Source: Linnemannia schmuckeri
Taxonomy: Eukaryota > Mortierellomycota > Mortierellomycetes > Mortierellales > Mortierellaceae
DNA length: 64,000 bases
NCBI GenBank assembly: GCA_029449235.1
Contig: JANATG010000014.1
Location: 1,054,001-1,118,000 of the forward strand
Reading direction: 5' to 3'
Under the pieces are notes generated by a model that did no database searches, was not told the DNA's origin, and saw only the letters and a list, made by a program, of their open reading frames with translations. A program made the position numbers and the translations under genes. Below, piece by piece: positions 53,002 to 64,000 of this stretch; position 1 is the first letter of the stretch; every line of letters begins with the position of its first letter.

Positions 53002-55171
53002 ATGACCAACACCAACACCGGTAGGTCGTTCGTCTCAACAAACCACCTTGTAACACAGGAGTGAATGACCTACTTTCAGGATTACAAACTAATACATTAC
53101 CCATACTTGTATTCTCACACGTTTTTCTTTTTAACCTTCACCCGACAACAAACAGTCTATATCGCTGCTATTGCCCGCACACCCATCGGATCCTTCAATG
53201 GCTCCCTGGCCTCGTTTACAGCTGTTCAGCTCGGTTCTCTTGCTGTCAAGGGTAAGGAAGTCAAGATCACTTTCTTTTTTCTTAATTTTCCACTAGACGG
53301 TCCTACAAAGTGTGAGAAAAAGAAGACGACTAACTTTGATCGTTTGCATATCGTGAACAACAGGTGCTTTGAAGAAGGTTGACATTAAGCCCGAGCAGGT
53401 CGATGAAATTTACTTTGGTAACGTCTTGTCCGCCGGTCTCGGTAAGTCTCACGTGGTCATGGACACAATGGAATGCAACAGCATCACCGCAGTGCCTGTT
53501 GTTGTCTCTCTGTCGCCTGCACCCCACACTTTTTTTTTGTTGTTGAGAATTTATGATTTTGAATTCCAGCCCAACAAAATAATTCAACGGCCTATAAGGG
53601 GTGAAGGAAGGAAAGAGGCGATAGAAAGAGTGGCTCAGTCAACGAAACGTGCTGGTCGACAATAACAGCACTATGAGCAGGACTCTTGTAACGACGCTGT
53701 TATACTTGGAAGCGACTAGCAGAGATACTTCTATCGAAGTCTTTGAGATCCGCGGCAATATCAGTGTGTGTCCGTGGGTCTAGGAAAGGACGATCCCCGA
53801 TCTCCCACGGTGTGCCTCTTTTTCTAACCTTACCCCAACGCACTACCAATGCCATTTTAGGTCAGAACCCCGCCAGACAGGTCGCCCTCGGCGCCGGTCT
53901 TCCCCAGACCACTGTCTCCACCACCGTCAACAAGGTCTGCGCTTCCTCCATGAAGGCCGTCATGCTTGCTGCCCAGACCATCCAGACAGGCCAGGCTGAT
54001 GTAAGTAACAACGGAATCTAATTGACGTTGTTTGTCAACTTCGGCCTATTAGATACTGATAGTGTCGTTTTTATTTTGTTATTAGATTGTCATTGCTGGA
54101 GGTGCCGAGTCAATGACCAATGTCCCATACTACCTCCCCAAGATGCGCTTTGGAGCCAAGTACGGACACCAGGAGGTCATTGATGGAGTTCAGAAGGACG
54201 GTCTTACTGATGTTTACAACAACTATGCCATGGGTGTTGCTGCTGAGGAGACTGCCGAGGAGCACGGTGTCTCTCGTGAAGATCAGGATGACTATGCCAT
54301 TCAGTCCTACAAGCGCGCCCAGCACGCCACCGAGACTGGTCTCTTCAAGAACGAGATTGTTCCCGTCGTCGTCCCTGGTGCCCGTGGCAAGCCCGACACC
54401 GTCATTTCGGCCGACGAGGAGGTCACTAACGTAAGTTTTCTGCGTATTGCAGTTTATGTTGTGCTTCAGCCTCATTCGGGTGTTAGTTAATGGGCTGACA
54501 ATATATTGTTATTTTTTTTTTAACTGCTTGCAGCTGAACGAGGCCAAGTTGCGTGCAATGCGCCCTGCATTCAAGCCCAACGGCGGAACTGTCACTGCCC
54601 CCAACTCCTCCCCCATCTCTGACGGTGCCTGCGCTATCATCTTGATCTCTGGACAGAAGGCTCGCGAGCTCAACATCCCCGTCTTGGCCATTATCCGTGG
54701 CTCTGCCGATGCCGAGCGTGACCCCTCTCGTTTCACCACTGCCCCCTCTCTCGCCATCCCCAAGGCCATCAAGCGTGCTGGTCTTACTGCCGAGCAGGTT
54801 GAGTTCTATGAGCTCAACGAGGCCTTCTCGGTTGTCGCCTGCGCCAACATGAAGATCTTGGGCTTGACCAGTGAAAACGTTAACGTTAATGGAGGCGCCG
54901 TTGCCCTCGGACACCCCCTCGGATGGTACGTTTTCGTCTCGTTTTACTTCTTTTGGCTGTGTTGTCTTTTCCTGAATTGTTGCCTGATCTTTCCATATGT
55001 TTTTTTCTTGTTTTGCATCATATTAGCTCTGGAGCCCGTGTGATTGTCACATTGGTCAATGTCCTTCAGCAGAAGAATGCCAAGATTGGTGTTGCCGGTA
55101 TCTGCAACGGAGGCGGTGGAGCCTCTGCTGTTGTCATTGAGCGTGTCGCCGAGGACCACGCCAAGTTGTAA
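53002..55171 (+). CDS. ERG10: Acetyl-CoA C-acetyltransferase (thiolase)
   Basis: Joins two acetyl-CoA to acetoacetyl-CoA, the first step of the mevalonate/ergosterol route in the cytosol (or the reverse in ketone-body breakdown). Seven exons: 53002-53020, 53156-53251, 53364-53441, 53861-54000, 54086-54430, 54534-54925 and 55027-55171. These give 404 aa without a break. Thiolase landmarks: VYIAAIARTPIGSFNGSL at the start, the nucleophile Cys in VNKVCASSMKA, GGAESMTNVPY, NEAFSVVACA, the catalytic His in NGGAVALGHPLG with C-SGARV, and the C-terminal ICNGGGGASAVVIE. There is no mitochondrial presequence (MTNTNT), which favours the cytosolic ERG10 form. The first exon is only 19 bases. The short introns are typical of the organism. 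Confidence 0.95.
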
Positions 55172-55404
55172 AAAAGCAACGAGAAATTCTACATGTAAAA
55201 CATAAAAACTAGCAAAAAAAAATCAGATAACTCCTCACTCTCATAGATCTTCGCATTGCCATCATCCCCACCCCTGTGAATAACCAATTAAAATATTTTG
55301 ATGCTCGTGCGAGAATACCTTGGCCACACTGTGAAGCTTGTTAGACACAAGAAAAAGGGGGACGAATAATTACAGTATGTATTTCATGATTTGACCTAAC
55401 ACCA

Positions 55405-57189
55405 CTACCTCAAGTTGAACCCGACGTCGCACTCGGCAGGGTTAGGATCCTCAACCGCAAAAGGTCTCCCAAACGGCTTCTTAGGATCATTCCTAATCAC
55501 ACCTGCAACATACTCTAAATTTAACCAGTTCCGCTCCATCCATTTCAACTCCTTCACGCCAATCCGGTGATCCAAATGATGCACCGACAACTCCCGCATG
55601 TCCCTCAAATCCGCAAGCAAGTCCAGCCCATACTCGAGTGACAAGTCCAAACAATCTGTTTGGAGCAATGGGTCAAAGTACACCTTGCGGCCGTCGACTT
55701 TTTTACTCTCGAGCTTGTCTTGTTCGGTCTTGAGACCCAGGGTCAGGATCTGAAGGCTTTCGAGAGATGCAAGGCGTTTGTAGATAGATCTGTGCGCCAG
55801 CCGAACGGCGTCAAGGAAGTCCTCGTGGTACATGGCTTCGTCATACTCCTGAAGGGGTTCACCGCGGTAGTTGGTCCGGATGTCAGGACGGAAGACAGAT
55901 CGGATCTGAACATCGAGTTGGACAAGGTTAGTACAAGTCCAGGGAACCGGATCCATGACATGGTCGTAGAGGACGGGCAAAGACCCCCAGCATTGGATCC
56001 GTTGCATGACATGAATTGCCTTCCGCAAGATCTTGAGGATCTCTTCCGACTGGAACATATGCCCGTCCTGGATACACAGCTTCTGCACGAATCCGGACCG
56101 GGCAGCAAGGGCAATATTTCTGAAAGTTGTCGGAAATGGGGTCATGAAGCGGTCGAGTCGAATTAGGTTACAGATCTCGGGTTCTTGTCCTGGAATATCG
56201 TCATTCGCCATGACCTGGTAGACTTGCATCGCGGCATCCATGTCCCGGAACTCCCACTCGTCCTCACGCGCATCAAAGAGGAGCTCCCTAAACTTAACAG
56301 GGATCAATTTCTTCAACGCAGCGCGGACTTCGGGGTACTCATGGATCCAAGACGGTCGACGACGCTGGTTACTGTCGTCCATCGGGCCCTCATAATCATC
56401 GAACGTCTGGAGCTCATCTGAGCAACCCTCCAAGAAGGGAACCAAGATCATAGGCCAAGGTTTAGGCCCATTCTCATTCGAATCCAGCCACTCCTGTTCT
56501 GGCAGCGAAGGATCCAATCTCAGCGTTCTGAGGTACGGATGCTTCTTTTGAACCCCCTGAATCGGCTTCGTCATCGCAACAATCTCATCTGCCGACAGGA
56601 CATGACTGTCAGTCGTACACCTTATCGAGAGATACTCTAAATGCTCAGAAACCGTCTCAAAGAACTCTCTCAAATCCGCCGGGTGTGCAATCCCTAAATG
56701 TCCCTCAAACAACTCCAACCTCCTCAGAAACATCTGCGTCCTTCCAATGGCTCTCAAAAGCGCACCCACACTCTTCAACCCCATATCAAACGGCGCCCCC
56801 AAAACCCTCAACGACAAAATAAACGGGTTCTTCTCTAAAATCGCAATCAAATGCTCCACCGCCAAGGCGGTCAGCCTTGCATCACTGCCCAGATTAATAT
56901 ACGTCAACACACCCTGTGGTAAATCCTTGATGACGGCCAGGACGGCAGGGTTATCGGAGCGGGTACTGAATCGACGGGTGTGGGCGCTGTTACGGAGGAG
57001 GGCGGCTTGGCAGGCCGGGGTGAGGAAGGCGATTTCTTGACGTTTGGAGGAGATGTTGACGTGAAAGTAGAGGTGACGGGTGAAGAGGGTGTTGAGTTGT
57101 TTGTTGACGAGGGTTAGGTTGTAAAAGTCGTACTGGTCAAAGTTTTGGGTGACTTGGTCCCACAGCTCGCTGGGGAGTAAGAAGGTCAT
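55405..57189 (-). CDS. F-box/LRR protein, intact
   Basis: 594 aa from MTFLLPSELWDQVTQNFDQY at 57189; the longer frame from 57366 begins in a CT-rich leader. The N terminus is F-box-like (YDFYNLTLVNKQLNTLFTRH). LRR-type body, with conserved C-terminal blocks RLAHRSIYKRLASLESLQIL and HRIGVKELKWMERNWLNLEY. It sits convergently with the thiolase (233 bp apart) and head-to-tail with the related gene at 57630. Likely SCF substrate receptor; target unknown. Confidence 0.87.
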   Translation of the reverse strand: MTFLLPSELWDQVTQNFDQYDFYNLTLVNKQLNTLFTRHLYFHVNISSKRQEIAFLTPACQAALLRNSAHTRRFSTRSDNPAVLAVIKDLPQGVLTYINLGSDARLTALAVEHLIAILEKNPFILSLRVLGAPFDMGLKSVGALLRAIGRTQMFLRRLELFEGHLGIAHPADLREFFETVSEHLEYLSIRCTTDSHVLSADEIVAMTKPIQGVQKKHPYLRTLRLDPSLPEQEWLDSNENGPKPWPMILVPFLEGCSDELQTFDDYEGPMDDSNQRRRPSWIHEYPEVRAALKKLIPVKFRELLFDAREDEWEFRDMDAAMQVYQVMANDDIPGQEPEICNLIRLDRFMTPFPTTFRNIALAARSGFVQKLCIQDGHMFQSEEILKILRKAIHVMQRIQCWGSLPVLYDHVMDPVPWTCTNLVQLDVQIRSVFRPDIRTNYRGEPLQEYDEAMYHEDFLDAVRLAHRSIYKRLASLESLQILTLGLKTEQDKLESKKVDGRKVYFDPLLQTDCLDLSLEYGLDLLADLRDMRELSVHHLDHRIGVKELKWMERNWLNLEYVAGVIRNDPKKPFGRPFAVEDPNPAECDVGFNLR

Positions 57190-57629
57190 ATTTGGTGGGT
57201 AGCTGGGGGAGGAAGGGGGAAGGAGATTCGCGGGACGGTAAAAAAGAAAGAGAAGAAAAGAGAAGGAAAGGAAGAAGTTAGAAAGAAATAAAAGGTGGGA
57301 AGAGAGAGAGAGAATAGCGGAGAAGAGTGCGGGAAGTTGGAGGAAACGTGGAAGGGTCAAAAGCATGGGATGGTCAAGGGTTGGCGGGAAACATTTTTTC
57401 CATTTCTTTCGAAGTCACAAACAATGGCAAACCTTATTGGACAACAATCGGCAGTACTAAGCACATGTGAGAGATACTTCAAATCCTTCATAAGAATTGC
57501 AATCAACCAAGCGCCACTATCCAGGATAACTCAGGGGTCAGCCTGACGACTTTGATCCGTCTCGATTTATGTTGCTACGAAGAAAACAAAAGTGTTTATG
57601 TCTTTGTCTAAAGTCAACTATGTCAAAGG

Positions 57630-59447
57630 TTATGAAATAGAAAAACTGACATTGGAGTCCAAGACCTCGATCTTTGACCCACAAGCCCTACCAGGGGCAA
57701 TAACAGAACCAGTGGGCACCATCCGCCCACTCCGGAACTCACCCTTGTTCCTACACCGCACCAAACCCTTAACTCGCTTAATGTTCGGCCAAGTCTTCTC
57801 CATCCACAGCAACTCTACAAATCCAATTCTGTGGTCCATATTCTCCACAGTCAACCACTCCAAGTCCCTTAGCCCCGCCAACCGGTCCAGTCCACTTTCC
57901 AGCGTCAACTCGAGGCATCTCAGTTGCAATCGACGGTCGAAGAACACGGGTGTCCCATGTATGTCAGTCGAAACTTCCAACTCTGCCGCGGGACTGTCGG
58001 CGCCCAGACAGAGGGTTTGTAAAAGAGTCAGCTGTCCGAGTTGTGAATAGACCTGTCGTTGGATAGCACGACTCTGCTTCATTGATACGCCGAGGAGTGT
58101 AGGTGCGAGACGGTTCTTGTAGTCAGTGTAAATATCAGGACGTGGGATGCCCGAGATTTGGATCTTGAGAATTGTAATAAATCGACATGACCAAGGCGGA
58201 GAAGAGATCATCTCTGTGGCCAGGATGGTAGGAGGCAGTCGAGATGAGAGGCATCGCAGAGATCGGTCTTGACTGAGGACCGCCTGGACATCGGAGCTCT
58301 TCATCGACTCAATGTTGTCGACAGATATGACATAAGGTCCATGTAGTTGACTTGTTGCCGCCGACAAAATCGCGTCGTTGGTGAGGGTCATAGTCAAAGG
58401 ACATTTGTCGATACAAATCGTATGCCACGCTTCCTGAACCAAAGATGAAGAGGTAGAAGTGTCGCTACCTTTACATGTGCCAGAAGCAATGATTGTAATT
58501 TCTGTTGAAATATCTCTGTCTGATCTTGGAGTTGCCGCCTGTCGCACATGGAACTGCCTCAATCGAATGCCCAGCACAGACTCTACAATCTCCCTGACAG
58601 ACGGATAATTCCATATCCAACACGCCCGAGTCGCCGACAGATGCATCTGGCCATCGACGACATCCAGGTTTGTACACCCTCTCAGGAACCCAGACAGGAC
58701 CCATGGAACAATGGTCTTGTCTTTGTCGCCGCTGAAGTCCATGTAGATTCCAACGCACTTGAGCTTCGGATGAGGATGACATTTTTGTGTCGGTTGGCTC
58801 AGACATGCTGTACTGTCGGTGCTGTCGCCGTGACAGAACTCGATCCCCATCGAAAGGTACTCCAGCTCTGCAGAGACAGTCTCGAGGAACTCTTTGACGG
58901 CATAAGGTCGGACATAGGGCTCATCCTCCGTAAACAGTGTCAAGCGCCGGAGGTGGGGTAACGACTGGGCGATACACTTGAGCAAGGTCTCTACAACGAT
59001 GCCGGCAGGAGGCGAGTTTGGAATATCAAGAACGGTGAGGAAGTGGCTTTGTTCAAGGACAATAATCAGCAATTCGAACAAGGGTTCTTGGTTCTCGGGA
59101 TCATTAATCTCTGCCTGAAAACAGAGATCCGTCAAGTGGAGAGGTTGTTGCATGTAGGTGTTGCCAAGAGCTGCGAGCGGATTTGCGGATGAAGAAGCGC
59201 GACACCAGAACAGGCGCACAAGGCTACGGTTGCGGAAAAGCGCTTCCTGAGCGACTGGTTCTATGAAGGAAGACTGCTGTTGTGTTGTAAGGATCTTGAC
59301 ATCTCGCCATAGGTGTGGGGTCCAAGCCTGGCGCCACTCCTTGTTGACGCTGACGAGTTGAGTCAAGTCGTGGAGGACGAGATAGTTGGCAATCTCGTGG
59401 ACAAGTTCTGGAATCGCTAACGTTCGTGCGCTATATGTGTATTTCAT
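57630..59447 (-). CDS. F-box/LRR protein, intact
   Basis: 605 aa from MKYTYSARTLAIPELVHEIA at 59447, followed by VLHDLTQLVSVNKEWRQAWT and PHLWRDVKIL, a good F-box. LRR body. The C terminus carries MKQSRAIQRQVYSQLGQL and DHRIGFVELLWMEKTWPNI. The closest relatives in the window appear to be 15264 and the broken 61111 gene, which share SRxIQR(R/K/Q)VY(A/S)QLG. A longer start at 59510 lies in an AG-rich leader. One exon, no breaks. Confidence 0.87.
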   Translation of the reverse strand: MKYTYSARTLAIPELVHEIANYLVLHDLTQLVSVNKEWRQAWTPHLWRDVKILTTQQQSSFIEPVAQEALFRNRSLVRLFWCRASSSANPLAALGNTYMQQPLHLTDLCFQAEINDPENQEPLFELLIIVLEQSHFLTVLDIPNSPPAGIVVETLLKCIAQSLPHLRRLTLFTEDEPYVRPYAVKEFLETVSAELEYLSMGIEFCHGDSTDSTACLSQPTQKCHPHPKLKCVGIYMDFSGDKDKTIVPWVLSGFLRGCTNLDVVDGQMHLSATRACWIWNYPSVREIVESVLGIRLRQFHVRQAATPRSDRDISTEITIIASGTCKGSDTSTSSSLVQEAWHTICIDKCPLTMTLTNDAILSAATSQLHGPYVISVDNIESMKSSDVQAVLSQDRSLRCLSSRLPPTILATEMISSPPWSCRFITILKIQISGIPRPDIYTDYKNRLAPTLLGVSMKQSRAIQRQVYSQLGQLTLLQTLCLGADSPAAELEVSTDIHGTPVFFDRRLQLRCLELTLESGLDRLAGLRDLEWLTVENMDHRIGFVELLWMEKTWPNIKRVKGLVRCRNKGEFRSGRMVPTGSVIAPGRACGSKIEVLDSNVSFSIS

Positions 59448-59647
59448 AGTTGGGTGTTGTGTGCAATAGAAAGAGAAAAAGGGAGAGGAAGTGAAAGGGA
59501 TGAAAAGCAAAAACGCAGCGGCACTTTTTACAATTTATCAATGGTCACCTGGTGGCTTGTGCAGGGCGAAGTGAAAATCGAGTTCATTGTTATTTCGGCT
59601 TCCATTCCGACACATACAAAGGAGCAGGCATACGCAAACACATACTG

Positions 59648-61110
59648 ACACTCGAAAAACATACAAGTATTTGTGAACAACAATAACCTTTTTATTGACA
59701 TCTAGTATGAACAATCAACCTCACAGCCAAGAACTTCTGCAATAATTCGCGTCTTCATTCCCGCACGTGCACGATTTTCGTATGGATTACCTCTCTCACT
59801 TGATTGAAAAAACAACACCGGCGAATCACCACGTCTCAACCAGAAATTTGAACTTCAGGGCCGAGTCTCACCAAATGGCCGCCATCAACTGTCTATGGAC
59901 ATCCTATCACTGGTCTTTTTAAAATATGGAAGAAGAGCACTAACATTTTACTTTGTCAAATACATCGACTTTTCCTTAATCAACTCTACGTATGCTCAAT
60001 GACAACAAGTTTGGTCCGCATAAGAAAAAAACGCATCAAAACCTGGAACTGCTTTCTAAAAACTGGAAAAAGTAAACGTTTTCATAATTAGACTTGTCGC
60101 TAAGTTTGAAGCCCGTGTGAAAAAATTTAAAAGTGATAGAGATTGTCTTCTGTGTTGCCACCATTCCTACGCCTTCATCACTGCGCCCCTGTACACAAGT
60201 ATAAATACCTCATTTCTTTGTGTAATAAACACCATTCGCGTCTGCCTCTGCTCATGTCTGCTCCCCTTCTTCTGCTGCTATTACAAAAACGACCATCAGG
60301 ATTATATCAGATGCATAGTTGCCTCCAAAGGGAACACACGTGGCAGCAAGCACGCCCGCCAGATTTCCTCCTCCGGCCGCAAGTGGTGTCCACAAGGCGC
60401 CTTGGAGTCTTACGAGATTTGCCATGCGGTATCCATCCACCGAATTTCCTCTGGATCGAAACTATGTGCCATGTTGTACAAGTTCGAAATCCAAAGACTC
60501 GAGCCCTTCGAGCAAGTACAATTCGATCTCAATCGGCGTTTCCAGACTATTGGACTGGATCAGCAGGCTGTGATATACTAGCCTTGTCCTACCGAGGTGT
60601 CAATAAGCAGCTTCCAATCGTCGTCACGTATCCGATGTTTAGCTCTAACAGCGAAGAGAGAGTTTACGCCTTTCAAATGCCGTCGGTGATCGCAATTGAC
60701 TCTGAAAATTAGCAGCTGTTACCAATTTTCTTTTATTTCATTCCATCTTACAAACAAGGGTTAACAAGAACGAAATCAACTTTCACCGCCTGTATCGAGG
60801 ATCAGGACTGCCAGGACTGCAGGCATGTCGAGGAGAAAGCGTATGAGGGGCGCTAAATCGTGGATGATACCGCAGTGCTTCACCGTTCATGTCACTATAA
60901 TGTCCCTGTGTACCTTCACCAAAGAAAATAAAATATATAAAGCAAAACACATCGTTGGCCCATTGTACATACAGTCATTTGTTTACTCTTTTGCAAGTTC
61001 GCTAATAATGAAAGTCAACATTACACTGGAGAAGCAGCGGATCGTTTGCCAACCTGTGCCCACAAGGAACAGTTTCAATACTAAGGTCATACCTGTTGAG
61101 CCAGATCACA
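59648..61110. other. Intergenic, with one possible gene relic
   Basis: A TATAAAT at 60199 is followed at about 60320-60581 by a frame with strong third-position C/G bias (ASKGNTRGSKHARQI, YEICHAVSIHRISSGSK, MLYKFEIQRLEPFEQVQF). It has no ATG in its own phase. An ATG at about 60255 (MSAPLLLLLL, signal-like) is in another frame, so the gene looks broken by a frameshift. The rest of the region is AT-rich with no gene seen. Confidence 0.35.
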
Positions 61111-62755
61111 TCAACTTCCATCCGATCCAGCCCAACCAATTCTCATGCTATGCCATCGACTCTCCATCCATCGTAGCTTATCCTCTCCAATCCTGTGCGC
61201 CATACTAGAAACGTCCAGTAATTGCAGCGCCGTCAATCCCCCAAGCAATCCAAGACCACTCTCCAAACCCATTTCGAGGCAGTTTGTCTGGAAGAAAGGA
61301 TTGCAGAAGACCGGACCTTGATCTCCTGCATCTTCAACGATAAAATTGCGGGGATCGGGCCAGTTGCCAAGTGTCAGCTGCTGCAGGGACGCCAAAGCAC
61401 CAAGTTGAGCGTAGACCTTTCTCTGGATAATCCGACTCTCCGTCATTGTCCCGTTGTGAAAAAGCGTTCCTACCGCGATCTTTTGCCCAAGGCGTCAAAC
61501 TTGACATTCGGCCTTGGAATCCCGCCGATTTGTATATTGAGGACTGTGATCCATTTTCAAGTCCACAGTGACTGAATTATATCCACAGTCATGCCTGTTG
61601 AGGGGAGGAGAGATCGGAGAGATCGCAAACTCTGACTGTGGTGTAGAATTGATTGAATATCATTGCTCGGAAACTTCCTGCCGTCGACAATGTAAAGTCC
61701 TTGTAGTCCTCGCTTGCTGGCGTTCACGAGTGCTTGGCTGGTGAGGTCCACTGATGGATAGACTGACGCCGAGATATATATTCCTATAAGCATCCTGGCT
61801 CCCGCTTTGATGTACACCAAAGCGCGCCACTTCCGCCGCCAGCGCTGAGTCGACATGCAGATGTAGTGATGATGAATTAACGATAAGTTGGGTGAAGCGA
61901 TAGTCGCCCAAAATCCCTCAAACAATGTTGAGAACGACAGGGTTGTCAACCATCCATGACCGCCGTGGCTGACTGACCGATGCGCAATCGAAAACTGCCT
62001 CCAGGCGGGTGCAAGAATGCAAAAAGCTCTCCAGAATGAGCGCCTCTACCAATTCAGTATCATGAGTGTTTTGCTGGATTGGAAGGGTGAACGACTTGAG
62101 ATTGGGGTGTGCTCTGCTTCCAGAAACTGCTTCCTTCAATATCTTTGCCTCGTCATTGCACAAACCACGTTCGCAAAAGTCGATGTTAATTGATAGCATC
62201 TCCAATTCCTGCGAACAAGTCTCCAAGAACTCGTGCACGACAAGTGACAAGTGGTTGAACAAATACGAGGGCGTCAGCAAACAAGTCCAGTGTCGTTAAC
62301 AGTGGAAGAGACCGGGCGATCGTCAGCAATAGTCTCCCCGCACTCTCAATTGGCGGCGGTAGGGTTCCCAGTCGTAGTGTTCGCAAGTGGGGACCGGACT
62401 CGAGAATCAAGAAAAGTGGGTTCAAGTCGCCGATGGGTTTGTAGAGTTTTGGCTTGCAGGACAAGATGGCAAGGTCGAGGTCGGGGAGGACATCCGAGAA
62501 CAAGGAAAGAAGCAGAGAGGTGTCCCAGATGCAGCGGACATTTCGGATATGATGCTTGTTGCGGTTGAGACCCTGTTGGAACGGCTGTCCTTGAAGGAGA
62601 TTGTCGTCCAAGAGTGCAGATGATCTCAGGTCACTCCAGAGGGAAGGGCTGCATGCCGCGTTCCAGTCCTTGTTGATGGGTGCTGCCTGTGTGAGCGTGT
62701 GCCTGTCGAGTAGGGCAACGATGTGACCGATGATCTCCCAGGGCAGCTCCGGCAT
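61111..62755 (-). pseudogene. F-box/LRR protein gene, frameshifted
   Basis: Starts MPELPWEIIGHIVALLDRHT at 62755 with a good F-box (PINKDWNAACSPSLWSDLR). The frame holds to about 62230 (LRTLRLGTLPPPIE). It then changes to YLFNHLSLVVHEFLETCSQE and on to RRSWMVDNPVVLNIV (61918), and changes again into DLTSQALVNASKRGLQGLYI (about 61740). The last part (ESRIIQRKVYAQLGALASLQ and AHRIGEDKLRWMESRW) is in yet another segment. The order and motifs match the intact gene at 57630, so it was once a full-length paralogue. Confidence 0.72.
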
Positions 62756-63041
62756 GTCGATTGATATGAGTTAAAGACGAGAGAAGAGAGGAGCAGGAAA
62801 ACAAGCCTGCGGCTGCGTTCGCTCCTTCCCAAGTTCAAATTGTTGAGTTTCCAGCGGAGGCAGTCGTAAAACAAAACAGGAAGGTTCTTAAGGGTTTACA
62901 CAACTTCACTTCGTCTTTTTCACACGCTCCACGTTGTTACAAATTTGGTGGCACCCTCCAGAATGATGACGTCATAGTAGTGTAGCCGATCGTTCTTCTA
63001 GAGTAGTATTTATGTGGGGTAGAAGCTGTTCGTTGTTCTTT

Positions 63042-63184
63042 GTCTCCTTTACTGTATAGACACTGGACTAACGGATAGCATCTGCATCGCATAGGTAACA
63101 AACCCTTCATAAGAGATAACAATAATACATGGTCTCCTTTACTGTATAGACACTGGACTAACGGATAGCATCTGCATCGCATAG
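63042..63184. repeat. 53-bp direct repeat, two exact copies
   Basis: 63042-63094 and 63132-63184 are identical (GTCTCCTTTACTGTATAGAC ... GCATCTGCATCGCATAG), 90 bp apart start to start with a 37-bp spacer. No coding role seen. Confidence 0.9.
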
Positions 63185-64000
63185 AGTCCAGTTTTGTAGA
63201 ACCGATTGTGGAACTGACAACGTTCCTATAATTCTGCCGCGAGCCCTCCCCCGTGAAACAACGTTTGCTCTTGTCTCTTCTATCCTTCCTTCACCTTCCC
63301 ACCAAACAACCGCAACGACCGACTTGCAATGATCAACGGAGCATGGACTTGACTTTATTGGGCGCTGCCTCAGGATCGACATCTCTCTTTTTGTTTTCTT
63401 TCTGGGGACAGGATGTAAGAACTGTAACGGCGCCCTCGTGGACAGACAAACAGCCTTGACAACCCTGATAGAGCTCTTGAAACAACCCTACTGGACTCGC
63501 TCAACGCCGTCACTTCGCCCTCAATTAAACACGAGTAAACACCGGGACAAAAAATTCGAAATCAAGCAGTAGCAAGGAGTACGCGAGAGCTCGAATTGGT
63601 AGTCAGGAGCAACTCTGTTTTGTCACTGATCTCTGGCCTCTTTGGAAACCAAGGCAATTGATGGACAATTAACGCGCTACGAGCCAAAGAACGTAAACAT
63701 ATCCTCTTGAACGCTTAATAGGACCCCAGGGCGCTCTTAAAGTACATGTTATCGCGCAGTTTAACAGAGGACAGCGTCTATCATGGCTGCATGTATATTT
63801 GGGGACGAAAGCGATCTCAAAAATGGGGAGCAGGACCATTCGTTAATGTAGCCGCGTCCAAGGAAAAATAAAAAGGTCGTCTTTTTGTCTCCTTCGGCTT
63901 CCATTTAGGTTGTGTCGTTTCCTGACGAGGTTTTTGTTCTAAAGCATCCTCCTTCCATTCGATCATATGTCCACCGTCGACTTATAGGGGAACGTGTGAG
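63185..64000. other. No gene recognised
   Basis: Short open frames only, with no codon bias or familiar motif. Confidence 0.45.

Overview
The window looks like nuclear DNA of an early-diverging fungus, most probably Mortierellomycota (Mortierella and relatives). The basis is short spliceosomal introns (about 70-155 bp) with GTRWGT-type donors, moderate GC, CT-rich leaders, a T-box factor and a FANCD2 gene (both absent from most Dikarya), and a very large family of F-box/leucine-rich-repeat (LRR) genes of the kind expanded in Mortierella. No tRNA, rRNA or CRISPR was recognised.

Layout. 1-1.5 kb: 3' part of a T-box transcription factor. 1.5-5.9 kb: mostly non-coding, with one small possible gene. 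5.9-11.4 kb: three decayed F-box/LRR genes. 11.8-14.7 kb: three tandem genes for proline-rich proteins with helical tails. 15.3-17 kb: an intact F-box/LRR gene. 17.5-20.6 kb: a small two-helix membrane protein, dispersed repeats, a 98-bp tandem array split by a solo LTR, and a small secreted cysteine-rich protein. 21-30.4 kb: a tandem duplication of a secreted zinc metalloprotease with bulb-type and ricin-B-type lectin modules. Both copies share an in-frame stop within a nearly identical ~950-bp tract. The second copy is dead, and its last intron holds a complete 2.9-kb Tc1/mariner-like element with an intact DD34E transposase and a second, unrecognised convergent gene. 30.5-32.9 kb: an F-box/LRR pseudogene. 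33-36.6 kb: a four-exon half-size ABCA-type transporter. 38.4-41.6 kb: a decayed helical-protein gene and an F-box/LRR gene with one in-frame TGA. 41.7-48.5 kb: a 21-exon FANCD2 gene that keeps the monoubiquitinated lysine. 48.7-52 kb: an intact and a broken F-box/LRR gene. 53-55.2 kb: a seven-exon acetyl-CoA acetyltransferase. 55.4-62.8 kb: two intact and one broken F-box/LRR genes. 63-64 kb: a 53-bp direct repeat and no gene.

How it fits together. Conserved single-copy genes (FANCD2, thiolase, ABCA transporter, T-box) are islands in a fast-turnover landscape of F-box/LRR birth and death: 11 loci, 4 intact. The strongest candidates for something new are the two-gene Tc1/mariner element, which sits at a site whose empty version is preserved in the neighbouring paralogue, and the lectin-metalloprotease pair with its gene-conversion tract. 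Several single-base frameshifts lie in homopolymers, so some 'pseudogenes' could be assembly errors.
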